Positions 8,392-15,426 of a stretch of DNA of 24,722 nt are shown here, piece after piece (the first letter of the stretch is position 1; each line of letters starts with the position of its first letter). A model generated the notes under the pieces. It saw only the letters and a list, made by a program, of their open reading frames with translations, was not told where the DNA came from and did no database searches. Where the stretch lies: positions 1 through 24,722 of the forward strand of contig DASSGB010000040.1 in NCBI GenBank assembly GCA_035693825.1, given 5' to 3'. The translations under genes were made by a program, and so were the position numbers. Source of the stretch: MGOM01 sp035693825 (GTDB lineage Bacteria; Chloroflexota; Anaerolineae; Anaerolineales; E44-bin32).

Positions 8392-8897
8392 AGACGAGAG
8401 TATTGGCCTTCATCGCAATGGGTGTGTTCCTTGCCGGTTGCGCCGGGGCGGTGGTGGAAGATCCGCCTGTGGCGGAGGCGGTCACTCGGACGGCGGTGCC
8501 CAGCGCCACCGCGCCTGTCGTGGCCTCGCCAACCGAAGCCGCCTCCGGCGGGATGGAAACGCAAGTTGACGAGCAGGGTGCCGTGATCTTCGAGGTCACA
8601 CCCCTGAACCTTGGCGCACCCGGCGACACGCTCGAATTCCAGGTCGTCATGAACACCCACTCGGTGGATCTGAGCTGGGATCTGGCGGCGCAGTCCGTGC
8701 TGCAAACGGACACCGGGCTTGAGGTGCGGGGCCTGGTGTGGCCCATCGGCAACGGCCATCACTACGGCGGCACCCTGACCTTTCCGGTCCAGACCGAGGC
8801 CGGCCAGGCGCTGCTCGACAACGCCACGGCGGTCACTCTCATCATTCGGGACACCGACGTGGCCGAGCGGGTCTTCACCTGGGAACTCGCGCGCTGA
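8388..8897 (+). CDS. Lipoprotein of unknown function
   Basis: This 169-aa protein has a lipoprotein signal peptide with lipobox LAGC and lipidation Cys18. A low-complexity Ala/Thr/Pro linker (about 22-50) follows, then a compact beta-rich domain (about 62-167). The domain contains NTHSVDLSWDL and a GNGHHYGG turn with two histidines, which could bind a metal. It would be anchored on the outer face of the membrane after processing by Lgt, encoded nearby at 9745. Overlap with the CCxHH membrane protein and the 3-nt gap to the CcdA-like gene suggest one operon. The family was not recognised. Confidence 0.72.
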   Translation: MKTRVLAFIAMGVFLAGCAGAVVEDPPVAEAVTRTAVPSATAPVVASPTEAASGGMETQVDEQGAVIFEVTPLNLGAPGDTLEFQVVMNTHSVDLSWDLAAQSVLQTDTGLEVRGLVWPIGNGHHYGGTLTFPVQTEAGQALLDNATAVTLIIRDTDVAERVFTWELAR

Positions 8898-8900
8898 GTT

Positions 8901-9695
8901 GTGAACCTGCCCCTATCGCCCTCAGAGATGGCCGCTGAATCGATCGGCGTGAGCGGGCATGACGGGCTCCGCCGCAAGACGTTCGTCCATGCGCTGGCCT
9001 TCGTCCTCGGCTTCTCGCTGATCTTCGTGGTCGGCTGGGGCGGCGCGGCGACGGCGCTGGGCGGGCTGTTCGCCTCCTACAAGTCCGCCCTCGGACGCAT
9101 TGGAGGCGTCGTCGTCATCCTGTTCGGGCTGTTGACGGCCGACGTGATTCGGATTCCGTGGCTGATGCAGGACACCCGCTTCCTGTCGAAGATCCGCCCG
9201 CACAATCTATGGAGCTCCGGCGCTTTTGGCGTGCTGTTCGCGGCGGGCTGGTCGCCGTGCATCGGAGCGACGCTGGGCGCCATCCTGACTCTCGGCATTG
9301 CGCAGGACACGAGCGCCCAGGCGATGGTGCTTTCATCCGGCTATGCGCTCGGCCTGGCGATTCCTTTCCTGGCGCTTGCGCTCGTTCTCGAGAGGGCGCT
9401 GGGCTGGGTGCGGCGATTGGTGAAGCATCAGCGGCTCCTTCAACGCGTGAGTGGAGCTTTTCTGGTGCTGATCGGCGTCTTGATGCTGACCAATCGCCTG
9501 ACGCTGATCGCCATTTGGGCTCAGCGCAACGGATTCTATCTGGACCTGGGAGTCGGCTCGGCCGCCGCGCCGACCTACCTGGCGGCGGTCGGCGCCGGTC
9601 TGCTGTCGTTCCTCAGCCCGTGCGTCCTGCCGCTCGTGCCTGCCTATCTGGGCTACCTGAGTGGCGGCCAGGCCAACGTAGGCCCGTCCCGATAG
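8901..9695 (+). CDS. ccdA: CcdA-like thiol-disulfide transporter, circularly permuted
   Basis: CcdA carries reducing equivalents from cytoplasmic thioredoxin across the membrane to c-type cytochrome or copper-site maturation factors, using one cysteine in TM1 and one in TM4. In this 264-aa protein the order is changed. Residues 26-200 match TM2-TM6 in order (HALAFVLGFSLIFVV, then AAGWSPCIGATLGAILTLG with Cys120, then VSGAFLVLIGVLML). TM1 comes last, at about 225-254, as GAGLLSFLSPCVLPLVPAYL with Cys241. Both catalytic cysteines are kept. The new termini fall in the TM1-TM2 loop, and the old C-terminus runs directly into the old N-terminus. GTG 8901 is used as the start, with ATG 8928 an alternative. 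Neither has a strong ribosome site, so coupling to the lipoprotein gene is likely. Confidence 0.85.
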   Translation: MNLPLSPSEMAAESIGVSGHDGLRRKTFVHALAFVLGFSLIFVVGWGGAATALGGLFASYKSALGRIGGVVVILFGLLTADVIRIPWLMQDTRFLSKIRPHNLWSSGAFGVLFAAGWSPCIGATLGAILTLGIAQDTSAQAMVLSSGYALGLAIPFLALALVLERALGWVRRLVKHQRLLQRVSGAFLVLIGVLMLTNRLTLIAIWAQRNGFYLDLGVGSAAAPTYLAAVGAGLLSFLSPCVLPLVPAYLGYLSGGQANVGPSR

Positions 9696-9744
9696 ATATC
9701 TAGCCGCAGGTCCATTTACGCGACGGAGGCCAAGGCGGTTTCAA

Positions 9745-10536
9745 GTGGTCACGATCAACATCGATCCGGTCATCTTCCAAGTTGGTCACTTCGCCATCCG
9801 CTGGTATGGACTGATCGTGGCGGGAGCGATCGGTCTGGCATCGTGGATCGCCGCCCGAGAAGCGAATCGCAAAGGCGTGAAATCCGGCGATTTCCAGGAT
9901 GGCCTGACGTGGGTTGTGCTGGCCGGGCTTGCCGGGGCGCGCCTGTTTCACGTGATCGATCACTGGCCGCACGAGTACGCCTCCAATCCGTTGCGAGCGT
10001 TCTACATCTGGGAGGGTGGGCTGGCCATCTGGGGTGGGGTCATCGGGGGGCTTGCGGCCCTGGCGATCTTCGCGTGGCGCCGCGGCTTGAACCTTGGTCT
10101 TCTGGCAGATATCGCCGCACCGGGGCTGGTGCTGGCGCAAGGCCTGGGGCGCCTGGCGTGCGTCATCACCGGTGACGCCATGGGCCGGCCCACGAGCGGA
10201 CCCTTCGGAATCGCGTACACGAACCCCGGGGCGATGGTCCCGCAGCTCGGCGTCTACTACACGCCGATGCCGATATACGAACTCATCATCAATCTGGCCC
10301 TCTTCGTCCTGTTGTGGAACGTTCGCAAGCGAGCATGGCCTGACGGACTCCTGTTTCTGGTCTACCTCTCGCTGTACAGCGTCGAACGTTTTCTGCTGTC
10401 TTACGCGAGTTCCTATCAGATCGTCGCCCTGGGTATGACTCAGTCGCAAATTGCCGCTCTGGCGGCCCTGGTTTTCGCCTTGCCGCTGGGCGCATGGACA
10501 CTGCGGCGGTCCGTGCCTGGACGCCGGCCGATCTAG
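9745..10536 (+). CDS. lgt: Prolipoprotein diacylglyceryl transferase
   Basis: This 263-aa, seven-helix enzyme moves diacylglycerol from phosphatidylglycerol to the lipobox cysteine of prolipoproteins. Recognisable parts are the N-terminal FAIRWYGL at 16-23, GARLFHVI at 64-71, WEGGLAIWGGVIGG at 89-102 and the signature region GRLACVITGDAMGR at 135-148. Compared with the usual GRIGNFINGE signature, the two asparagines are replaced by Cys139 and Thr142, while the essential arginine (Arg136) is kept. The start is GTG 9745, with a GGAGGC site further upstream. Lipoproteins at 8388 and 12506 are likely clients. This may be an Lgt paralogue rather than the housekeeping copy. Confidence 0.88.
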   Translation: MVTINIDPVIFQVGHFAIRWYGLIVAGAIGLASWIAAREANRKGVKSGDFQDGLTWVVLAGLAGARLFHVIDHWPHEYASNPLRAFYIWEGGLAIWGGVIGGLAALAIFAWRRGLNLGLLADIAAPGLVLAQGLGRLACVITGDAMGRPTSGPFGIAYTNPGAMVPQLGVYYTPMPIYELIINLALFVLLWNVRKRAWPDGLLFLVYLSLYSVERFLLSYASSYQIVALGMTQSQIAALAALVFALPLGAWTLRRSVPGRRPI

Positions 10537-10666
10537 CTCCAGGCACACGACCGATGACGAAGTACCCGCAAAATCGCCTGGCGTGGCCGGGGGCGAGATG
10601 GCGGTGCCGATGAAGGAACATTGAAGCCTAGACTCGGGCCAGCGGGGGATCTCGCGGGAGGAGCTG

Positions 10667-10963
10667 ATGGACGAGAACTGTCACGTGGATGTCGTGCACA
10701 AGGCGCCGTCGGTCGAAGAGCGGCAGGAGCAGGCCGCCGTACGATTCCGAGTCATGGGCATGGGTTGCCCGAACTGCGTGCGCCGCGTGCGCAACGGCCT
10801 GCTGGCGGTCTATGGTGTGATCTCGGCTGATATCGATTTAGAATCGGGCAAGGCCGAGGTGGTGTTCAATCCGCGCCTGACGGGAGAATCGGCGCTCCGC
10901 CAGGCCGTGGCGGCGGCGGGCGGGGACGGCCGCCATGAGTATCGGGCCTTTCTGATCGGTTAG
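10667..10963 (+). CDS. HMA-domain copper metallochaperone-like protein
   Basis: This 98-aa protein holds a single heavy-metal-associated domain (about 25-95) with the metal motif GMGCPNC, Cys34 and Cys37. It has the beta-alpha-beta-beta-alpha-beta layout and probably binds Cu(I) and passes it to the N-terminal HMA domains of the CopA ATPase at 17440. A 20-residue N-terminal extension carries Cys5, His6 and His11, which is unusual for an Atx1/CopZ-like protein and could add a metal site. A strong GGGAGGAG ribosome site precedes the ATG by about 4 nt. It stands alone with a 130-nt upstream gap, so it likely has its own promoter. Confidence 0.82.
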   Translation: MDENCHVDVVHKAPSVEERQEQAAVRFRVMGMGCPNCVRRVRNGLLAVYGVISADIDLESGKAEVVFNPRLTGESALRQAVAAAGGDGRHEYRAFLIG

Positions 10964-11006
10964 GGTGAGAGGCGCCTGAACGGCGCCGGCGGGGACGAGC
11001 AAGCCG

Positions 11007-12254
11007 ATGTTCGACGCCATCGTGGTCGGATCCGGGCCGGCCGGTGCGACGGCGGCCTACTTTCTGAGCCAGGCGGGCGGGCGCGTGCTGGTGGTGGAGA
11101 AAGCGCGCCTGCCGCGCTACAAGGCTTGCGGCGGCGGGCTGTCGGTGGGCATGCTCGGCGCGCACTTCCCCTTTTCCTTCGATCCCATCATAGAGGCCCG
11201 GGTGCGCCGTGTCGCTCTGGCCCTGGGCGACCGCGTGGTCCACACCCAGCTGCAGAATGACAGCGTGTGCACCGTCATGCGCGACCGCCTGGACCAGCAT
11301 ATCCTGTCTCACAGCGGAGCCGAAGTCCTGCAGGGGGTGACCGTCGATCGGGTCGAGGAGGACCACGACCGCGTGCGCGTGGGAACGAAGGACGGGCGTC
11401 TCTTCGAGGCGCGACATGTGGTGGGCGCAGACGGGGCCAACTCCGTCGTGGCGCGTGCCATGGGCCTGCGACGCGGCAAGTTGACCGCGGGTGCGATCGA
11501 AGTCGAAGCGCCGGTTGAGCCGGAAGCCATGAAGGTCTTCGAGGACGCCTTGTGGTTTGTCTTCGGCGAGCTGCCTCTCGGCTACCTGTGGATGTTCCCC
11601 AAGGCCGATCATCTGTCGGTGGGCATCGGCGCCCTGCACCCGCGCCCCGGGCAGCTCCAGGCGACTCTGAAGCGAGTCATGGCCCGCTATGGCGTGTCTC
11701 TCGAAGGAATGCCTCTGCACGGCCATCCCATCCCGATCTATTCGCGCCGGGAGCGCCTGGCCACGCGCAGGGTGGCGCTGGTGGGAGACGCAGCCGGCCT
11801 GGCCGACCCGGTGACCGGCGAAGGCATCCGTCTGGCGATTAAGAGCGGACGGTTGGCGGCGGAGGTCATCCAAACCGATCGGCTCGACCGGTACAACTCG
11901 CTGGTGTTCCATCATATTGGGCGGAGTCACGCGCTGGGGCTTGTTCTGGCGTGGCTCTTCTACACTTTCCCGGACTTCTGGTTCCGCGTCGGAGCCGCCA
12001 ATCCCCTGGTGAGTCACGTGTTCGCCGAGATGCTCTCCGACCGGGCGGACTACGCCGCCACCGCCCTGACGGTTTTCGGCAGCACACCCGGATACATGGC
12101 TCTGGAGGTCGTGTTGGGCTTCCTTCGCGCATTCCTGGGCCCGGAGCGCGCCAGACAGCTTCGGGAGGCCGCCTCCCTTGGGACCGCAACCAGCCCGATG
12201 GGGCCGGCCTGGCGGACGCATGGAGGCCTCCCGGTGTCAAGGAGCGAGATGTGA
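11007..12254 (+). CDS. Geranylgeranyl-reductase-family FAD-dependent oxidoreductase
   Basis: This 415-aa flavoprotein has an N-terminal FAD-binding Rossmann motif VVGSGPAGATAA at 6-17, the family motif YKACGGG at 38-44 near the active site, and a second FAD contact VGDAAGLADPVTGEGI starting at about 259. Family members reduce isoprenoid double bonds in quinone side chains, archaeal lipids or chlorophyll precursors. The C-terminal 80 residues contain a hydrophobic stretch (HALGLVLAWLFYTFPDFWF), fitting association with the membrane. The exact substrate is unknown; a menaquinone or other prenyl lipid is the simplest guess. It follows the HMA gene by 43 nt, and its stop overlaps the next gene's start (GTGA). 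Confidence 0.85.
   Translation: MFDAIVVGSGPAGATAAYFLSQAGGRVLVVEKARLPRYKACGGGLSVGMLGAHFPFSFDPIIEARVRRVALALGDRVVHTQLQNDSVCTVMRDRLDQHILSHSGAEVLQGVTVDRVEEDHDRVRVGTKDGRLFEARHVVGADGANSVVARAMGLRRGKLTAGAIEVEAPVEPEAMKVFEDALWFVFGELPLGYLWMFPKADHLSVGIGALHPRPGQLQATLKRVMARYGVSLEGMPLHGHPIPIYSRRERLATRRVALVGDAAGLADPVTGEGIRLAIKSGRLAAEVIQTDRLDRYNSLVFHHIGRSHALGLVLAWLFYTFPDFWFRVGAANPLVSHVFAEMLSDRADYAATALTVFGSTPGYMALEVVLGFLRAFLGPERARQLREAASLGTATSPMGPAWRTHGGLPVSRSEM
12239..12244 (+). promoter_or_regulatory. Ribosome binding site for the 74-aa membrane protein
   Basis: AAGGAG ends 6 nt before GTG 12251, inside the last codons of the flavoprotein gene. It supports the GTG start and translational coupling. Confidence 0.65.
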
Positions 12255-12475
12255 GCAAGCGACTGGACAAAACACGCTCGACCCGGAGAAAGGAAACGCC
12301 GGTCGTGGTGTATTTCTGGGCGATGGGACTCGCGGTCGCCAGTTACTTCCTCGTTGGGCGCCTCGTGCTCGCCGCTCAGCCACATCCCATTCATTGGCTG
12401 GCGGGGCTGGCCGGAGGCGTCCTGGGAATACCGGCCGGTTGGTTGTGGTATCGCTGGCGAGGCGACATCATTTAG
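12251..12475 (+). CDS. Small membrane protein, 74 aa
   Basis: The protein has a basic N-terminus (about 16 residues) followed by two predicted transmembrane helices at about 19-40 and 45-66, and it ends WRGDII. The GTG start is supported by the upstream AAGGAG and by the 4-nt overlap with the flavoprotein gene. The family was not recognised. Coupling to the flavoprotein suggests it may be a membrane partner or anchor for it. Confidence 0.65.
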   Translation: MSKRLDKTRSTRRKETPVVVYFWAMGLAVASYFLVGRLVLAAQPHPIHWLAGLAGGVLGIPAGWLWYRWRGDII

Positions 12476-12505
12476 ACTTGTCGGTAGCGAATTGGGAGAG
12501 GATCG

Positions 12506-12916
12506 ATGCAGAGGCTTGCCATGGTCACATTGCTTGCCCTGAGCCTCCTGGCTGGGGCATGCCAGGCGCAGGTGCCGGAGGCTACGTCCGAGGAGTCCGG
12601 TCAATACACCGCTCTTGACCCGGCGGCGTTGGCGGACTGGATGGCGAGGGAAGAAGTCCTCCTGGTGAACACCCACATTCCTTACGAGGGTGAGATCCCC
12701 GGGACAGACGCTTTCCTGCCCTATGACGAAATTGACTCGCTCCTCGACCAGCTGCCGGCCGACAAGAGCGCGCCGGTCGTGCTGTACTGCCGCAGCGGTC
12801 GGATGAGCGCCATCGCCGCCGACAGGCTCAGCCGGCTCGGGTTCACCAACCTGTTCAACCTCGAAGGCGGAATGGTCGCCTGGGAGCAGGCGGGTTATCC
12901 TTTAGAGATGAAGTAA
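12506..12916 (+). CDS. Rhodanese-domain lipoprotein
   Basis: This 136-aa protein has a signal peptide and lipobox LLAGAC with probable lipidation at Cys19. The rhodanese domain covers about 35-133, with active-site loop YCRSGRMS and Cys95. The usual acidic DVR-type strand is replaced by LLVNTHIPYEGEIPGTDAF, so His57 faces where the family normally has Arg or Asp. Rhodaneses bind persulfide on the loop cysteine. An outward-facing lipidated copy could handle sulfur or bind soft metals such as copper. A GGGAGAGG ribosome site precedes the ATG. It lies between the flavoprotein pair and copB. Confidence 0.85.
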   Translation: MQRLAMVTLLALSLLAGACQAQVPEATSEESGQYTALDPAALADWMAREEVLLVNTHIPYEGEIPGTDAFLPYDEIDSLLDQLPADKSAPVVLYCRSGRMSAIAADRLSRLGFTNLFNLEGGMVAWEQAGYPLEMK

Positions 12917-12978
12917 CGCCTCCGCTCGGCGTTCGCTCAGCAGTTCCATTCAGATAAACTGTCCATCTCTGGTTTCAA

Positions 12979-13002
12979 CCGACCGGGGGCTGTCCCGGGC
13001 GG
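12979..13002. terminator. Possible hairpin terminator after the rhodanese gene
   Basis: CCG-A-CCGGG pairs with CCCGG-G-CGG around a GGCTGT loop (8 pairs, one A-G mismatch). It sits about 60 nt past the rhodanese stop and upstream of copB. There is no T run. It could end the upstream transcript or shape the copB leader. Confidence 0.3.
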
Positions 13003-13095
13003 TGTGGTATGTGGGCATCGGCGATGGATCCGGGTTGTCTGGAGTAGGTGACGCGTCGCGAGTAGGATGAGGCGCGAAGACAGGGCAGAGGAGTC

Positions 13096-15339
13096 ATGAT
13101 GACCGAATCCAAACATGGGAAGGCGCACGAGGGCCACTCCGAATCGGATCACGCGGGGCAGCCCGACAGTTCAACCCACTCGAGTCACCATGTTGACCAT
13201 GCCGCCATGGGCCACCCGCCGGCCGAACATGCCGGGATGGACCACGCCGCCATGGGCCACACGCCGGCCGAACATGCCGGGATGGACCACGCCGCCATGG
13301 GCCACACGCCTGCCGAACACGCCGCCATGGGTCACGATGCCGCCACGTCGCCGGCGCACGCTGACCACACCGGCCATGAGCGACTCTTCCGCCGGCGATT
13401 CTGGATCTGTCTCCTGCTTTCGATCCCCGTGCTGGCCTACAGCCCGGCGATCCAGACCTGGTTTGGTTTTCAGGCTCCCGCTTTTCCTTTGAGCGAGTGG
13501 ATCGCCCCCGTCTTCTCCACCGTGGTCTTCATCTACGGCGGCTTGCCGTTTCTGCAGATGGCCGTCCCCGAACTGCGCAACCGCGAGCCGGGCATGATGA
13601 TGTTGATCTCGCTGGCGATCAGCGTCGCCTTCATCTACAGCCTGGCCGCCATGTTTCTTCCGGCCGGGGAGACCTTCTTCTGGGAGCTGACGACGCTCAT
13701 CGACATCATGCTCCTGGGGCACTGGCTGGAAATGCGCAGCGTGCGCCAGGCCTCCGGGGCCCTCAACGAGTTGGCGCGTCTGATGCCCGACACGGCCGAG
13801 CGCCTGAGGGCCGACGGCTCGCTGGAGGCGGTCGCCGTCGGTCGATTGAACGTGGACGATCGTGTGCTGGTGCGCCCGGGAGCGAGCGTTCCGGCGGACG
13901 GGCAGGTGGAGGAGGGCGAGTCGGACGTCAACGAGGCGATGATCACCGGCGAATCGCGGCCGGTGTCCAAGCATCCGGGTGACAAAGTCATCGCCGGCAC
14001 CATCAACGGCGACGGGAGTCTGCGCGTGCGGGTCGTCGCCACCGGAGAGCAGACGGCGCTGGCGGGCATCATGCGCCTGGTTCGGGAGGCGCAACAGAGC
14101 AAGTCGCGCACGCAGCTGCTGGCGGATCGCGCCGCCGGCTGGCTCTTCTACATCGCGCTGGGCGTCGCGGTGCTGACCGGCGTCGGCTGGACGATCGCCG
14201 AAGGCTTCAGCGTCGAGGTCATCGCCCGGGTGGCGACGGTGCTGGTCATCGCCTGCCCGCACGCACTGGGCCTGGCCATTCCCCTGGTCGTGGCCATCAC
14301 CACCACTATCGGCGCCAAGAATGGCCTCCTGGTGCGTGACCGGCTGGCGCTCGAGCGGGCGCGCGAAATCGACACGATGGTCTTCGACAAGACCGGCACG
14401 CTCACCCGAGGCGAATTCGGGGTCGTGCGTCAGGCGGCGGTGGAAGGGTGGGAAGAGGACCGGGCGCTCGGCCTGGCGGCTGCGGTTGAAGGCGATTCGG
14501 AGCACACCCTGGCGCGCGCCATTCGCGGCACGGCCGAGGCGCGAGGGCTGCCACTGCCGCGCGTGACCGACTTCGAAGCCATCAAGGGCCGCGGCGCCCA
14601 GGCTCGCCTCGGCGGACAGCCCGTGTATGTCGGTGGCCCGCGACTTCTCGAAATGCTGGGGCGAATGCTTCCTCCAAAGCTGGCAGCCTTCGAGAAGGAA
14701 GCCAGCGCCGCAGGTCAGACGGTGGTCCACCTCGTCGTCGGCGAGCAGGTCGTGGCCAGCTTCGCGCTGGCGGATGTCATCCGGCCCGAGAGCCGGGGCG
14801 CGGTCGACCGTCTCCACGAGATGGGCGTTGAGGTGGCCATGCTCACCGGCGACAGTCGGGCGGTGGCCGAGTCGGTGGCTCGGGAGCTGGGCATCGACAC
14901 CGTCTTGGCGGAGGTCCTGCCCGAACACAAGGACCAGAAGATCGCCGAATTGCAGCGCCAGGGGAAGCGCGTGGCCATGGTGGGCGACGGGGTGAACGAC
15001 GCGCCGGCGCTGACCCGGGCCGACGTCGGCATCGCCATCGGCAGCGGGACGGACGTGGCGGTCGAGTCGGCCGGGATCATCCTGGTGCGCAGCGACCCGC
15101 TGGATGCGGTGAACGTCATCCAGCTCAGCCGCGCTTCCTACTCCAAGATGATCCAGAACCTGATCTGGGCCACGGGCTACAACATCGTCGCCCTGCCGCT
15201 GGCGGCGGGGGTGCTGGCCTCGCGGGGGATCGTGCTCTCGCCGGCGCTGGGCGCGGTCTTCATGTCGCTCAGCACCATGATCGTGGCGCTCAACGCGCAG
15301 CTCTTGCGCGGCCTGCGGCTGCGAGGGACGGAAACTTAG
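13096..15339 (+). CDS. copB: CopB-type (P1B-3) copper-translocating ATPase
   Basis: This 747-aa P-type ATPase is expected to export Cu(II)/Cu(I) or Ag(I). The ion motif is CPH at 387-389, not CPC. The seventh helix has GYN-x4-P, and the eighth has P-x6-MSLST followed by VALNA, all hallmarks of subclass P1B-3. The actuator loop is TGES at 284-287, the phosphorylation site DKTGT at 431-435, and the hinge GDGVND at 630-635. There is no HMA domain. Instead the first 95 residues are rich in His and Met, built on a repeated 15-residue unit. A GAGGAG site precedes ATGATG. It is followed by a strong hairpin, so it is probably the last gene of its transcript. Confidence 0.92.
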   Translation: MMTESKHGKAHEGHSESDHAGQPDSSTHSSHHVDHAAMGHPPAEHAGMDHAAMGHTPAEHAGMDHAAMGHTPAEHAAMGHDAATSPAHADHTGHERLFRRRFWICLLLSIPVLAYSPAIQTWFGFQAPAFPLSEWIAPVFSTVVFIYGGLPFLQMAVPELRNREPGMMMLISLAISVAFIYSLAAMFLPAGETFFWELTTLIDIMLLGHWLEMRSVRQASGALNELARLMPDTAERLRADGSLEAVAVGRLNVDDRVLVRPGASVPADGQVEEGESDVNEAMITGESRPVSKHPGDKVIAGTINGDGSLRVRVVATGEQTALAGIMRLVREAQQSKSRTQLLADRAAGWLFYIALGVAVLTGVGWTIAEGFSVEVIARVATVLVIACPHALGLAIPLVVAITTTIGAKNGLLVRDRLALERAREIDTMVFDKTGTLTRGEFGVVRQAAVEGWEEDRALGLAAAVEGDSEHTLARAIRGTAEARGLPLPRVTDFEAIKGRGAQARLGGQPVYVGGPRLLEMLGRMLPPKLAAFEKEASAAGQTVVHLVVGEQVVASFALADVIRPESRGAVDRLHEMGVEVAMLTGDSRAVAESVARELGIDTVLAEVLPEHKDQKIAELQRQGKRVAMVGDGVNDAPALTRADVGIAIGSGTDVAVESAGIILVRSDPLDAVNVIQLSRASYSKMIQNLIWATGYNIVALPLAAGVLASRGIVLSPALGAVFMSLSTMIVALNAQLLRGLRLRGTET
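13195..13329 (+). repeat. Three tandem 45-bp units encoding a His/Met-rich repeat
   Basis: Copies start at 13195, 13240 and 13285 and encode DHAAMGHxPAEHAGM-type units (15 residues, four metal-capable side chains or more each). Copies 1 and 2 differ at only a few bases, while copy 3 changes GlyMet to AlaMet at its end. The repeat keeps the reading frame of copB and probably tunes the number of cytoplasmic metal-binding sites. Confidence 0.9.
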
Positions 15340-15376
15340 GCCGGACGCGTCGACACGTCGTGGCGAGGAACCCAGC

Positions 15377-15411
15377 CCGAAACCCGGTTTGCCTGGCAAA
15401 CCGGGTTTCGG
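15377..15411. terminator. Bidirectional terminator hairpin between copB and the M48 gene
   Basis: Arms of 17 nt (15377-15393 and 15395-15411) are exact reverse complements around a single T, giving about 15 pairs with a small loop. A pyrimidine-rich stretch (CTTCTTCCC) follows on the plus strand. It lies between convergent genes, with stops at 15339 and 15427. A related AAACCCG-type hairpin occurs at 23586. Confidence 0.8.
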
Positions 15412-15426
15412 CTTCTTCCCTCAAGA

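Noticed and set aside
10866..12221. A 451-codon frame antisense to the flavoprotein gene
   Set aside because: No motifs; the plus-strand frame has clear FAD-binding signatures.
10629..13068. TAGACT/TAGGAT hexamers at 10629, 12473 and 13063 (and TAGGCT at 7877) as sigma-70 -10 boxes
   Set aside because: They sit at plausible distances from start codons, but no convincing -35 element with proper spacing accompanies them, so they are not listed as promoters.
12917..13095. CsoR- or CueR-type copper operator upstream of copB
   Set aside because: I looked for the usual GC-rich inverted repeats and the CCTTCC/GGAAGG-type dyad and found none that was convincing.
13171..15399. A long open frame antisense to copB
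   Set aside because: Same third-position GC effect; no domain is recognisable and it spans the intergenic terminator.
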